DNA from: Streptomyces sp. NBC_01260
GTDB taxonomy: Bacteria; Actinomycetota; Actinomycetes; Streptomycetales; Streptomycetaceae
Length of the DNA: 64,000 nt
Assembly: GCF_036226405.1 (NCBI RefSeq)
Contig: NZ_CP108464.1
Location: forward strand, 8,432,001-8,496,000
Direction of reading: 5' to 3'
Position numbers and translations under genes: made by a program. Of this stretch, positions 1-8,840 are shown one piece after another (the stretch's first letter is position 1; each line of letters starts with the position of its first letter). Under the pieces are notes generated by a model, which had not been told where the DNA came from, made no database searches, and was given only the letters and a program-made list of their open reading frames with translations.

Positions 1-590
1 TGGCCGCAGGCCGGATCAGCAGGGTCACCGGCTCGTACATCGGCGGCAACAAGGAGTTCGCCCGCCAGTACCTGGCCGGCGAGCTGGAGCTCGAACTCAT
101 CCCGCAGGGCACCCTCGCCGAACGGCTGCGGGCCGGCGGAGCCGGCATCCCCGCGTTCTACACCCCGGCCGGGGTCGGCACCCTCGTCGCGGAGGGCGGT
201 ATGCCCTGGCGCCATGACCGCGACGGCGGCGTCGCGATCGCCTCACCGGCCAAGGAGGTACGCGACTTCGACGGCACCCCGTACGTCCTGGAGCGGGGTA
301 TCCGCACCGACTTCGCCCTGGTCAGGGCAGCCAAGGGGGACCGGCACGGGAACCTCGTCTTCAACAGGGCGGCCCGCAACTTCAATCCGCTCGCGGCCAT
401 GGCCGGCCGGATCGCGATCGCCGAGGTCGAGGAACTGGTCGAGCCCGGCGGGATCGACCCCGACCACGTACACCTGCCGGGGATCTTCGTGCGGCGCGTG
501 GTGGCACTGACTCCCGAACAGGCCGCCGACAAAAGGATCGAGCAGCGCACGGTGACGGCACGGACGAGCCCGCGGAAGGACGGCAGCTGA
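1..590 (+). CDS. pcaI: 3-oxoadipate CoA-transferase subunit A (5' partial)
   Basis: Transfers CoA from succinyl-CoA to beta-ketoadipate with the PcaJ subunit, the penultimate step of the beta-ketoadipate pathway in the cytoplasm. The reading frame is open from base 3, so the start lies upstream of the window. The visible part carries the CoA-transferase I subunit A features: [10 protein letters not shown] near the beginning, then [16 protein letters not shown] and FYTPAGVGT. The TGA stop at 588-590 overlaps the pcaJ ATG by one base, so the two subunits are translationally coupled. The product is the equivalent of PcaI; the related acetoacetate enzyme ScoA is the alternative, but the pca neighbours decide the name. 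Confidence 0.9.
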   Translation, partial: AAGRISRVTGSYIGGNKEFARQYLAGELELELIPQGTLAERLRAGGAGIPAFYTPAGVGTLVAEGGMPWRHDRDGGVAIASPAKEVRDFDGTPYVLERGIRTDFALVRAAKGDRHGNLVFNRAARNFNPLAAMAGRIAIAEVEELVEPGGIDPDHVHLPGIFVRRVVALTPEQAADKRIEQRTVTARTSPRKDGS

Positions 591-1237
591 TGCCCTGGAA
601 CCGCGAGGAGATGGCCGCCCGGGCGGCCGCCGAACTCCGCGACGGCGAGTACGTCAATCTGGGCATCGGCCTCCCGACCCTGATCCCCAACCACCTGCCC
701 GAAGGCGTCCACGTCGTCCTCGAATCCGAGAACGGCATCCTGGGCACCGGACCCTTCCCGTACGACGACGAGGTCGATCCCGACCTGATCAACGCGGGCA
801 AGGAGACGGTCACCGTCCTGCCGGGAGCCTCGTTCTTCGACTCGGCGCTCTCCTTCGGCATGATCCGCGGCGGCCACATCGACACGGCCGTGCTCGGCGC
901 CATGCAGGTCTCCGCCCGCGGCGACCTCGCCAACTGGGCGGTGCCCGGGAAGCTCGTGACCGGCATCGGCGGTGCCATGGACCTCGTGCACGGCGCCCGC
1001 CGGGTCATCGTGACGATGACCCACACCGCCAAGGACGGCAGCCCGAAGATCGTCGAGGAGTGCACGCTCCCGCTCACCGGCCGGGCCTGCGTCCACCGGA
1101 TCATCACCGATCTGGCCGTCCTGGAGGTGACCGGCACCGGACTGGTGCTGACCGAGACCGCGCCGGGCGTCAGCACCGCCGACGTACTCGACCGGACCGC
1201 CGCCCCGGTCCGCGTCGACGAGGAAATCGAACCGTGA
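590..1237 (+). CDS. pcaJ: 3-oxoadipate CoA-transferase subunit B
   Basis: Partner of PcaI in beta-ketoadipate:succinyl-CoA transfer; 215 residues, normal for the family. The catalytic glutamate is expected in the ESENGILG motif (about residues 46-53), and the [14 protein letters not shown] motif near residue 21 is the glycine loop of family I CoA-transferase B subunits. Its ATG overlaps the pcaI stop. The next gene, pcaH, starts 121 bp downstream. In the Streptomyces pca cluster I know (order IJFHGBL) the thiolase gene pcaF lies between J and H, but here there is no room for it. Confidence 0.93.
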   Translation: MPWNREEMAARAAAELRDGEYVNLGIGLPTLIPNHLPEGVHVVLESENGILGTGPFPYDDEVDPDLINAGKETVTVLPGASFFDSALSFGMIRGGHIDTAVLGAMQVSARGDLANWAVPGKLVTGIGGAMDLVHGARRVIVTMTHTAKDGSPKIVEECTLPLTGRACVHRIITDLAVLEVTGTGLVLTETAPGVSTADVLDRTAAPVRVDEEIEP

Positions 1238-1358
1238 GTCATTCGCCCCGCACGCTCCGGGGCCCGGAATCGCGCGCCGAAGGCTCCCGCGCGGCCGCGC
1301 CGCGCACCGGCGCCGGGCGTGCACCCGCCCCCGTACCGGAAAGGCAGGACCGACACGC

Positions 1359-2165
1359 ATGACCACCCCACCCGCTCCGGCCGGCACCATCGAGCCCCCC
1401 GCGCTCACCCAGGCCCGCATCAGTGCCGAGATCGCCGCCGCGCGCGACGACTACGCCAGGTCGATCGCCGCCGGCGCACCCGTGCGACCGCACCCCGACC
1501 GGGACTACGCCCCCTATCGCAGCAGCACCCTGCGCCACCCGCGCCACCCATTGACACCCATGGCAGCCGACCCGGAGGACGTCGAGCTCTCCGGCCCCGT
1601 CTTCGGGGTCACCGACATCACCGACCTCGACCACGACCTCACCCGCCAACACCGGGGAGAGCCCCAGGGGGAGCGGATCACGGTCACCGGCCGCGTCCTC
1701 GACCGGTCGGGCCGTCCCGTACGCGGCCAGCTCGTCGAGATCTGGCAGGCCAACGCCTCCGGCCGCTACGCCCACCTGCGCGACCAGCACCCCGCACCGC
1801 TCGACCCGCACTTCACCGGCGTGGGCCGCTGCCTGACGGACGATCAGGGCACCTACTCCTTCGTCACCGTCAAGCCCGGCGCGTACCCGTGGCGCAACCA
1901 CGACAACGCCTGGCGCCCCGCCCACATCCACTTCTCACTGTTCGGGTCCGCGTTCACCCAGCGTCTGATCACTCAGATGTACTTCCCCGGCGACCCGCTC
2001 TTCGCCTACGACCCGATCCTTCAGTCCGTCACCGACGACGACGCCCGCGGCCGTCTCGTCGCGGCGTACGACCACGACCTGTCCACCCCCGAATGGTCGC
2101 TCGGCTACCGCTGGGACATCGTCCTCGACGGCCCGTCCGCGACCTGGACAGAGGAGGGCCGCTGA
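1359..2165 (+). CDS. pcaH: Protocatechuate 3,4-dioxygenase beta subunit
   Basis: Non-haem Fe(III) intradiol dioxygenase that opens protocatechuate to 3-carboxy-cis,cis-muconate together with PcaG. All four iron ligands can be placed at Tyr137, Tyr176, His189 and His191 (the last two in RPAHIHF). The spacings 39, 13 and 2 match the Pseudomonas enzyme ligands Tyr408, Tyr447, His460 and His462. It is 268 residues, slightly longer than typical because of an alanine/proline-rich N-terminus. An AAAGG ribosome site lies upstream of the ATG. Its TGA overlaps the ATG of pcaG by one base, which suggests stoichiometric synthesis of the two subunits. Confidence 0.95.
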   Translation: MTTPPAPAGTIEPPALTQARISAEIAAARDDYARSIAAGAPVRPHPDRDYAPYRSSTLRHPRHPLTPMAADPEDVELSGPVFGVTDITDLDHDLTRQHRGEPQGERITVTGRVLDRSGRPVRGQLVEIWQANASGRYAHLRDQHPAPLDPHFTGVGRCLTDDQGTYSFVTVKPGAYPWRNHDNAWRPAHIHFSLFGSAFTQRLITQMYFPGDPLFAYDPILQSVTDDDARGRLVAAYDHDLSTPEWSLGYRWDIVLDGPSATWTEEGR

Positions 2166-2767
2166 TGTCCGCCCCCACTCCCACCGCCGCTCCGGGGGCG
2201 CTCGCGCCCACCCCGTCGCAGACCGTCGGCCCCTTCTACGGCTACGCCCTGCCCTTCGCGGGCGGCGGCGACATCGCCCCCGCCGGCCATCGCGGCGCCC
2301 TGGTCCTGCACGGCCAGGTCCTCGACGGGGCCGGTGCACCGGTGCCGGACGCCGTCGTCGAGGTGTGGCAGCCCGCCCCCGACGGTTCACGGCACGGCGC
2401 GCCCGGCTCGCTGCGCCGCGACCCGGTCACCGGAGCGGTCACCGGCCGCCACGGCCTCGCCTTCACCGGCTTCGGCCGGGTGCCGACGGACGCCGACGGG
2501 CACTACGCCGTACGGACCCTGCCGCCGGGTGGAGTCCCCTACGTGGCGATCATCGTGTTCGCCCGCGGGCTGACACACCACCTGCACACCCGGGCCTATC
2601 TCCACGACGCCGCAGGTCTCGTGGAGGACCGGCTGCTGTCGGGCCTGCCGGAGCGGCGCCGGGCGACGCTCGTGACCACACCGGAGGACACCGGCGTCCA
2701 CCGCTTCGATATCCGTCTGCAGCACGACGGTGTGCATGAGGAGACGGTCTTCCTTGACTTCGGCTGA
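2165..2767 (+). CDS. pcaG: Protocatechuate 3,4-dioxygenase alpha subunit
   Basis: Structural alpha subunit of protocatechuate 3,4-dioxygenase; 200 residues. It shares the intradiol fold (TPSQTVGPFYGYALPF at the N-terminus and VVEVWQPAPDGSRHG). The position corresponding to the first iron tyrosine of PcaH reads DGSRHG, so it lacks the metal ligands, as expected for alpha subunits. The ATG overlaps the pcaH stop. The last 14 bases of the gene overlap the probable TTG start of pcaB. Confidence 0.93.
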   Translation: MSAPTPTAAPGALAPTPSQTVGPFYGYALPFAGGGDIAPAGHRGALVLHGQVLDGAGAPVPDAVVEVWQPAPDGSRHGAPGSLRRDPVTGAVTGRHGLAFTGFGRVPTDADGHYAVRTLPPGGVPYVAIIVFARGLTHHLHTRAYLHDAAGLVEDRLLSGLPERRRATLVTTPEDTGVHRFDIRLQHDGVHEETVFLDFG

Positions 2768-4229
2768 CGTATCCGCCGACACCGGCCTGCTCTCACCGGT
2801 CCGTGCCGGAACGGCCGTCGAGGAGGCGACGGGCGATGCCGCGTACGTACGGGCGCTGCTCGCCGCCGAGGTGGCGCTCGTGCGCGCCCAGACCTCGCTC
2901 GGACACGCACCGGCCGGGGCGGCGGCTGCCGTCGCGTCGGCCGCCGCCGACACCGCCCGGTTCGACGCGCGCTCGCTGGCCCTGCGGGCCCGCACCGGCG
3001 GCAACCCGGTCATCCCGCTGGTGGCCGACCTGACCGCGGCCGTCGCCGAGGAGGCCCCGGAGGCGGCGGCCCATGTCCATCGCGGAGCGACCAGCCAGGA
3101 CATCCTCGACACCGCCGCCATGATGGTGGTGTCCGAGGCCCTGGGCCTGATCCTGGCCGACCTGGACCGGGTCGCCGCCGCCCTGGCGCGGACAGCCGCC
3201 GAGCACCGCGACACCCCGATGGCGGGCCGCACCCTCACCCAGCACGCCGTGCCGACGACCTTCGGGCTGAAGGCCGTCGGCTGGCGCAGCCTGGTCCTCG
3301 ACGCATCAGCCAGGCTCACCGCCGTCCGGTCCACCCTTCCGGCCCAGCTGGGCGGAGCGGCAGGGACCTTGGCGGCTTTCGAGGCCTTTGTGCCCTCCGG
3401 GAATCCGGAGTCAAGGCCCGATGCGTCCTTCCCCGATGCGTCCACCACCAATGCCTCCGCCCGTGTTGCGTCCGCCGCCGATGTGTCCGCGACTCAGGAC
3501 GTCGGCGTCCGGCTTGTCGAGGCGTACGCCACCGCGACCGGACTGGCCGCACCCGCACTGCCCTGGCACAGCCTGCGCACCCCGGTCGCCGACCTCGGCG
3601 GGGCGCTGGCCTTCGCCTCGGGAGCGCTCGGCAAACTGGCCGCCGACGTACTCCTGCTCTCCCGCACCGAGATCGGCGAGCTCTCCGAGAAGACCGGCGG
3701 GCCGTCGTCCGCGATGCCGCACAAGGCGAACCCGGCCCGTGCCGTCCTCATCGCCTCGGCCGCCCGCCAGGTCCCCGCACTCGCGGGCATCCTGTACGGC
3801 TCCCTCGCGGCCGAGGACGAACGCCCGCCGGGAGCCTGGCACGCCGAATGGCAGCCGCTGCGCGAAGCCCTGCGCACGGTCGGCGGAGCCGCCGACGCGG
3901 CGGCCGCACTCGCCGAAGGACTGCGTGTCCACCCTCGGCGCATGCGCGAGAACCTCGGCATCACCGGCGGACTGATCGTCAGCGAACGACTCGTCGCCGC
4001 ACTCTCGGACCTGGTCGGACGGGCCGCGGCCCGCACGGCGGTGACCAGTGCCGCCGGTCGCGCCGCCCGTGACGGGACGGAACTCCGCGAGGCGCTGCGT
4101 CAGGAGCCCGCGCTGGCAGACGTCATCTCCGACGACCGGCTGCGTACCCTCACCGACCCGGCCGGCTACACGGGCTCGTCCGGCGTCCTCGTCGACCGCG
4201 CACTGCGCCGCCCGAACGCTCCGTCCTGA
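2754..4229 (+). CDS. pcaB: 3-carboxy-cis,cis-muconate cycloisomerase
   Basis: Fumarase/aspartase-superfamily enzyme that lactonises 3-carboxy-cis,cis-muconate to 4-carboxymuconolactone. The superfamily signature is clear near residues 315-330 (SSAMPHKANPARA), and RGATSQDILDTA is the conserved region-2 motif. I chose the TTG at 2754 because GAGGAGA lies at 2738-2744 with correct spacing; in-frame GTG 2730 and ATG 2736 are alternatives. The protein is 491 residues, longer than the usual roughly 450. The excess is explained partly by a low-complexity insertion at residues ~215-247 built from repeated Asp/Asn-Ala-Ser units, just before the VRLVEAYATATGL helix. Confidence 0.92.
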   Translation: MTSADVSADTGLLSPVRAGTAVEEATGDAAYVRALLAAEVALVRAQTSLGHAPAGAAAAVASAAADTARFDARSLALRARTGGNPVIPLVADLTAAVAEEAPEAAAHVHRGATSQDILDTAAMMVVSEALGLILADLDRVAAALARTAAEHRDTPMAGRTLTQHAVPTTFGLKAVGWRSLVLDASARLTAVRSTLPAQLGGAAGTLAAFEAFVPSGNPESRPDASFPDASTTNASARVASAADVSATQDVGVRLVEAYATATGLAAPALPWHSLRTPVADLGGALAFASGALGKLAADVLLLSRTEIGELSEKTGGPSSAMPHKANPARAVLIASAARQVPALAGILYGSLAAEDERPPGAWHAEWQPLREALRTVGGAADAAAALAEGLRVHPRRMRENLGITGGLIVSERLVAALSDLVGRAAARTAVTSAAGRAARDGTELREALRQEPALADVISDDRLRTLTDPAGYTGSSGVLVDRALRRPNAPS

Positions 4230-4324
4230 AGGTGCGGCCACCCGCCCTCTCCCGGCGCCCCGTCGCATCCGGCCGCGCCCGCCCTCTCTGCCAACCCGTC
4301 CGCACCCGCCGACCCAGGAGCCCC

Positions 4325-5530
4325 ATGACAGCCCCGCTCTCCTCCGGCACCCCCGCCCCGCGCCTCCTGCACCATCAGGTGGACGGCCCGCTCTCCGCCC
4401 CGCCCCTCGTCCTCGGGCCCTCCCTCGGCACCTCGCTGGCCGTCTGGGACGGTCAGGTCGCCGGGCTGGCCCGCAGCCACCGGGTGGTCCGCTGGGACCT
4501 GCCCGGACACGGCGGCACCCCGGGCGCCCTGCTCGCCGGAGCCGGGGGCGTCGCCGAGCTCGGCGCCCATGTGCTGCGGCTCGCCGACGCGCTCGGCATC
4601 GGCCGGTTCGCGTACGCGGGCATTTCCCTCGGCGGCGCCGTGGGCACCTGGCTGGCCGTCCACCATCCCGACCGGATCACCTCGCTCGCGCTCGTGTGCT
4701 CGTCGGCCCGGTTCGGCGAACCGCAGGCGTGGCGCGAACGCGCCTGTCTGGTGCGGGACGAGGGCATCGGTCCGGTCGCGGAGACCGCGACGGGCCGCTG
4801 GTTCACCGCGGACTTCGCCCGGAGCCCCGCCGCCCGTGCCGCCCTCGATGACCTGCGGGCCGTCGACCCCGAGGCGTACGCCACGCTGTGCGACGCCCTC
4901 GCCGCCCACGACCTGCGCGGCGAACTCGCGGGCATCACGGCTCCCACCCTCGTCGTGGCCGGCCGGGAGGATCCGGCGACCCCGGTCGCCCACGCCCGAG
5001 AACTGGCCGACACCATCCCCGGATCGACACTGATCGAGCTTCCGGGTGCCTCACACCTGGCCAACGTCGAACGGCCCGAACCCGTACGGACCGCGCTGCT
5101 CAGCCACTTCGCACCCGGCACCGCACCCGGCGCCGACGACGCCTCCCGGCACGCCGCGGGGCAGGCCGTACGCCGTGCCGTCCTGGGTGACGCGCATGTC
5201 GACCGGGCCACGGCCCGGACCACGCCCTTCACCGCAGTCTTCCAGGACTTCATCACCCGCTACGCCTGGGGCGAGGTGTGGACCAGGCCCGGTCTCGACC
5301 GCCGGACCAGACGCTGCCTCACCCTCACCGCCCTGGTGGCCCTCGGGCATCACGGAGAACTGGCCATGCACCTGCGGGCCGCGCTGAGCAGCGGTGACCT
5401 CACCCCCGAGGACGTCCAGGAAGTCCTGTTGCAGGCAGCCGTCTACTGCGGAGTCCCGGCGGCCAACGCCGCGTTCGCCGCGGCGGACCGGATCCTCGCA
5501 GAGATCACCCACGCCGCAGCGGAGAACTAG
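4325..5530 (+). CDS. pcaL: Fused 3-oxoadipate enol-lactone hydrolase / 4-carboxymuconolactone decarboxylase
   Basis: Bifunctional PcaD-PcaC fusion (PcaL), 401 residues. Residues 1-~260 are an alpha/beta hydrolase with the nucleophile elbow GISLGG (Ser about 101), acid region VVAGREDPATPV and histidine in PGASHLANVE; this half hydrolyses 3-oxoadipate enol-lactone. Residues ~268-400 are a carboxymuconolactone decarboxylase domain (TPFTAVFQDFITRYAWGEVW, then GHHGELAMHL). The ATG at 4325 is preceded by AGGAG at 4315-4319. The gene lies 95 bp after pcaB and probably belongs to the same operon. The fusion is the known arrangement in actinomycetes. Confidence 0.94.
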   Translation: MTAPLSSGTPAPRLLHHQVDGPLSAPPLVLGPSLGTSLAVWDGQVAGLARSHRVVRWDLPGHGGTPGALLAGAGGVAELGAHVLRLADALGIGRFAYAGISLGGAVGTWLAVHHPDRITSLALVCSSARFGEPQAWRERACLVRDEGIGPVAETATGRWFTADFARSPAARAALDDLRAVDPEAYATLCDALAAHDLRGELAGITAPTLVVAGREDPATPVAHARELADTIPGSTLIELPGASHLANVERPEPVRTALLSHFAPGTAPGADDASRHAAGQAVRRAVLGDAHVDRATARTTPFTAVFQDFITRYAWGEVWTRPGLDRRTRRCLTLTALVALGHHGELAMHLRAALSSGDLTPEDVQEVLLQAAVYCGVPAANAAFAAADRILAEITHAAAEN

Positions 5531-5575
5531 GCCGTGTCCGCGAAGTCCCGCCCGGCCCGCGACGCCCGGCACTTT

Positions 5576-5606
5576 CCCCAAGCTCTCGGCTCCGTTCGAG
5601 CAGGGG
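5576..5606 (+). repeat. Streptomyces-type intergenic hairpin repeat
   Basis: Between pcaL and pobA, CCCC-AA-GCTC pairs with GAGC-A-GGGG around a 12-nt loop that itself holds CGG/CCG. The surrounding wording (CTTTCCCCAAGCTCTCGG then GAGCAGGGGAGACCCC) matches, from memory, a short palindromic repeat common in Streptomyces intergenic DNA. It may act as an attenuator or mRNA-stabilising hairpin between the two catabolic genes. The hairpin is seen directly; the repeat-family identity is recollection. Confidence 0.55.
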
Positions 5607-5698
5607 AGACCCCACCCGCCTCAGTCCTCCGCCCCGCAGCTGTACGCACCAGACCCGGCTCGCTGATCCGGCCTGATCCAAACGAGAGGCTCCAGCCC

Positions 5699-6874
5699 AT
5701 GCACACAACCGTCGGGATCATCGGCGGCGGACCGGCAGGTCTCCTGCTCGCCCGTCTGCTGTACCGCGCAGGCATCGACTGCGTGGTCCTGGAAAGCCAG
5801 GACCGCGCGTACGTCGAGCAGCGCCAGCGCGCCGGAATCCTTGAGCAGGCCACCGTCGACGCGCTCCGCGAGGCCGGTGCCGCCGGGCGTCTCGACGCCG
5901 AGGGGCTGGTGCACGACGGCATCGAGCTGCGCTGGGACGGCCGGGCGCACCGTATCGATTTCCCCTCCCTCACCGGCGGCCGCCGGGTGTGGGTCTACGC
6001 CCAGACCGAGGTCGTCAAGGACCTCATTGCCCTGCAACTCGCGGACGGCGCCCCGCTGCACTTCGGAGCCCGGGTCACCGCGGTCGAGGGGGCCGACACG
6101 GACCGGCCGACCGTCCACTACACGCACGAGGGCCGCAACGCCGAGCTCACTTGCGACTACGTGGTGGGCTGCGACGGATTCCACGGGGTGACGCGCACGG
6201 CGGTCCCCGCCGACGTGCGGCGTACGTACGAGCGGACGTACCCGTACTCATGGTTCGGAATCCTGGCCGATGTCCCGCCCTCCTGCGACGAGTTGGTCTA
6301 CGCCCACTCCCCGCGCGGGTTCGCCCTGCACAGCATGCGCTCACCGGAGGTCAGCCGCCTCTACCTCCAGGTGCCCAACGGAACCGACCCCACCGACTGG
6401 CCGGACACACGGATCTGGGACGAGCTCGACGCCCGGTTCGCCGTCGAGGGCGACTGGAAGCTGCGGCGTGGTCCCATCACGTCGAAGTCCGTCGTGCCGA
6501 TCCGCAGCTCCGTCACCGAACCCATGCGGTACGGCCGGGTCCTCCTCGCGGGCGATGCCGCCCACATCGTCCCGCCCACCGGTGCGAAGGGGCTCAACCT
6601 GGCGGCAGCCGACGTCGTCGTCCTGGCCCGTGCGCTGGTGCGGAAGCAGCGTACGGGTTCGGCCGATCTGCTGGACGCCTACTCCGACACCTGCCTGCGC
6701 CGGGTGTGGCGGGCCGAGCACTTCTCGTACTTCATGACCACCACGCTGCACACCGACCCGGAACAGACAGGCTTCGACACCCGGCTGCAGATCTCGCAGC
6801 TGGACAGGATCGCCGCCTCGCCGCACGCCGAGGCGGAGCTGGCGCAGAACTACACAGGTCTCCCACTGCCGTAA
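5699..6874 (+). CDS. pobA: 4-hydroxybenzoate 3-monooxygenase
   Basis: FAD/NAD(P)H-dependent aromatic hydroxylase that converts 4-hydroxybenzoate to protocatechuate and so feeds the pca genes just upstream. It is 391 residues, the normal PobA length. The N-terminal FAD motif is GIIGGGPAGLLLARLL, then ESQDRAYVEQRQRAGILEQ, which is highly characteristic of PobA. The second FAD motif LAGDAAHIVPPTGAKGLN sits near residues 283-300. I placed the start at ATG 5699; earlier in-frame codons would add a poorly conserved extension across the intergenic hairpin. No pobR-type regulator is adjacent. Confidence 0.93.
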   Translation: MHTTVGIIGGGPAGLLLARLLYRAGIDCVVLESQDRAYVEQRQRAGILEQATVDALREAGAAGRLDAEGLVHDGIELRWDGRAHRIDFPSLTGGRRVWVYAQTEVVKDLIALQLADGAPLHFGARVTAVEGADTDRPTVHYTHEGRNAELTCDYVVGCDGFHGVTRTAVPADVRRTYERTYPYSWFGILADVPPSCDELVYAHSPRGFALHSMRSPEVSRLYLQVPNGTDPTDWPDTRIWDELDARFAVEGDWKLRRGPITSKSVVPIRSSVTEPMRYGRVLLAGDAAHIVPPTGAKGLNLAAADVVVLARALVRKQRTGSADLLDAYSDTCLRRVWRAEHFSYFMTTTLHTDPEQTGFDTRLQISQLDRIAASPHAEAELAQNYTGLPLP

Positions 6875-6938
6875 GGATCTCCGCGGATGTCACGGTCAGC
6901 TGTCGCGCGATCCCGTAGCCGTGGCCGCCACCGGGCCG

Positions 6939-8411
6939 TCAGCCGTCCTGGGCCGCGTTCAGCAGGTCCAGGGCGCTGTGCTGGCAGCCGTTGCCCGTCA
7001 CGGTGAAGGGCCCGGCCCAGTGCGGGCCGTACTGGTCCAGCGAGTTCCGGTTCCGCGCGTACAGGGTGCCCGCCTGCCGGTCCAGATAGCCGCTGTACGG
7101 GTGGTCCGCCAGCTCCTTGTCCAGGATGCCGAGGCCGCGTGCGTAGGCACCCTTGAACGAGTCGCCGTCCGAGGTGCACCCGGTTCCGTCGGGCTCGTAC
7201 GGCTCGTGCAGGGTGCCACCCGGATTGAGGTAGCCCGAGGACGTCGAGGCGTCGGCGAGGGTGCGGGCGCTGCTGAGCAGTGCCGCGTCACCGGTGGCGC
7301 GGTGCAGTTCCGCCAGGCCGGCCAGGATCACACCCTGGTTGTAGGTCCAGGTGGTGTCGCCGTTGTTCGCGCACGCCGACGTGAGCCCGTCGTTGACGGT
7401 CCCGCCGGAGTTGATCATTCCGGTGCCCCGGAACCACGCCCACTCGTCCTCGGCGCGCTGGAGGTACGCGGTGTCCCCGCCGATCCGGTTGTGCAGCGAC
7501 GCGTTCAGCTGGAGGTAGAGCTCGTTGGTCACGGCGTTCTTGTAGGGCTTGTCGGTGGCCCACTGCACGCCGCCGCCGCACGTGGAGGTCCAGTAGTCGT
7601 GCATGTGGTCGGCGTCCTTGCGCGCGGTCTCCAGATACCGCGCGTCGCCGGTCACGTCGTACGCGGCCACCCACGCCAGTCCCCACCAGCCGGTGTCGTC
7701 CAGGTACGAGTTGGTGAAGTCGCCGTCCTCGGCGCCGATGAGCTTCTCGTACGTGGTGGAGATCGCGTACCGGTAGCTCTGCATCCCGCTGATCCGGATG
7801 TTGTCGATCAGGGAGGTGAGGGCGGTCGCCGACGTCCACCAGCCGGCGAACTTCCCGGTGTCCCGGTGGTACTCCATCATGAGCGAGGTCGCGGCGGCGG
7901 TGCTCCTGCTCGCCGCGTTCCAATCGGTGCGCGCCCAGCCGGTGCAGGAGATCTCCGCCCGGTTCCCGGCCTTGCCGCACGCCCGGAGTGCGCCGATCCC
8001 ACCAGTGTTCCACTCGTCCACGTTGTACATCTGCGAGCGCCAGCCGGTGGCGCCGGCCGGGACGGCGGTCGCACCGAGCCTGCTGCCGGAGGACCACGTC
8101 CGGCCGCCGTCGAACGACCGGTCCAGCCAGACCTGGTCGCCCGCCACGGCGCCGTCGATGGACGCCCAGCCCATGACATCGTTGTCGGAAAGGTGGAGCG
8201 CTATGCCGCGCCCGTAGATGGAGGCGGTGACCGAGGTACGGTCGCCCGTGGCGTTCTGCGGGTCGCGGGCGTCACAGAACTTGTTGCACACCGCGCCGTC
8301 GGCCGCCTTCGCGGTGGCCGGTGCCGTACCGACGGTCAGTGCGGCCGTCACGGCGAGCAGCGAGGCGAGCAGAGCGGCTCTTGCGGGGCGGTCGGGCCTC
8401 GTGGGGGGCAT
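6939..8411 (-). CDS. Secreted glycoside hydrolase family 76 (alpha-1,6-mannanase-like)
   Basis: Predicted extracellular endo-alpha-1,6-mannanase of family GH76, 490 residues. It has a Sec signal peptide (RPARAALLASLLAVTAALT, cleavage near ATAKA-AD). The paired catalytic aspartates of GH76 are in LDDTGWWGLAW near residue 237. Other family landmarks are TNELYLQLNASLHNR and TWTYNQGVILAGLAELH. The start at 8411 is chosen because GGAGG lies about 8 nt upstream; two upstream in-frame starts (8429, 8459) are less likely. It is convergent with pobA. A 19-bp dyad at 8439-8457, just upstream, is a likely operator. Substrate would be yeast or mycobacterial mannan, inferred from the family. Confidence 0.9.
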   Translation of the reverse strand: MPPTRPDRPARAALLASLLAVTAALTVGTAPATAKAADGAVCNKFCDARDPQNATGDRTSVTASIYGRGIALHLSDNDVMGWASIDGAVAGDQVWLDRSFDGGRTWSSGSRLGATAVPAGATGWRSQMYNVDEWNTGGIGALRACGKAGNRAEISCTGWARTDWNAASRSTAAATSLMMEYHRDTGKFAGWWTSATALTSLIDNIRISGMQSYRYAISTTYEKLIGAEDGDFTNSYLDDTGWWGLAWVAAYDVTGDARYLETARKDADHMHDYWTSTCGGGVQWATDKPYKNAVTNELYLQLNASLHNRIGGDTAYLQRAEDEWAWFRGTGMINSGGTVNDGLTSACANNGDTTWTYNQGVILAGLAELHRATGDAALLSSARTLADASTSSGYLNPGGTLHEPYEPDGTGCTSDGDSFKGAYARGLGILDKELADHPYSGYLDRQAGTLYARNRNSLDQYGPHWAGPFTVTGNGCQHSALDLLNAAQDG

Positions 8412-8438
8412 CGCCAGGTCCTCCGTCATTCGTGCGGG

Positions 8439-8457
8439 GCTTGTGGTTACCGCAAGC
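8439..8457. promoter_or_regulatory. 19-bp operator-like dyad upstream of GH76 gene
   Basis: GCTTG-T-GGTTACC-G-CAAGC is symmetrical at 16 of 19 positions and lies 28 bp upstream of the GH76 start codon on the minus strand. Its position fits a repressor site controlling the mannanase. The protein that binds is unknown; no regulator gene is adjacent. Confidence 0.5.
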
Positions 8458-8611
8458 AAGGGAATCCGGGCGCCTTGTGCATGTCAAGATGCCACGAGAG
8501 GCCGCCTGCCCGGGACTTCCCTCGATTGGCGGGGGTCGACGGGCAGGACTGGCGACCTTGGGGGAAATTGAGGTCGGGGCATGTTGGCCTGGCGGTTTGG
8601 CTAGGGGGTGA

Positions 8612-8763
8612 TCAGGTGGCCGTGGTGAGGACGGGCACGAGTTCGGTGCTCGTGCGACGTCGGGTCGCTCGTCGGGCTGCGCGCGGTCGGAGACCAGGTC
8701 GGCGATGGCGAGGCGGGTCGGCGCGTGTATTCCCCCCAAGGTCGTTAGTCCATCCAGCCCCAC
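8612..8763 (-). pseudogene. Decayed N-terminal fragment of an ArsR-type regulator (tentative)
   Basis: The 429-bp space between the GH76 gene and the DUF1259 gene holds no intact gene. On the minus strand a GTG at 8763 opens a frame beginning MGLDGLTTLGGIHAPTRLAIADLVSD, which resembles the first helices of ArsR-family winged-helix regulators (usually HPTRLAIADLL). After that the reading frame becomes proline/arginine-rich, while another frame then gives STELVPVLTTAT, reminiscent of the following recognition-helix region. This looks like a frameshifted, truncated regulator. It could also be chance similarity. Confidence 0.35.
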
Positions 8764-8840
8764 CCGCTGACGATGTATCCGTTTTCATCCTTCTGTCAAC
8801 GTTTCGCATGATTTCATCTCGCCATGGAGGCGAACAAGTG

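Noticed and set aside
6921..8840. Long plus-strand frame continuous with the DUF1259 gene
   Set aside because: It runs antisense to the GH76 gene, which has a signal peptide and catalytic motifs; the real gene begins at 8841 with a ribosome site and Tat signal.
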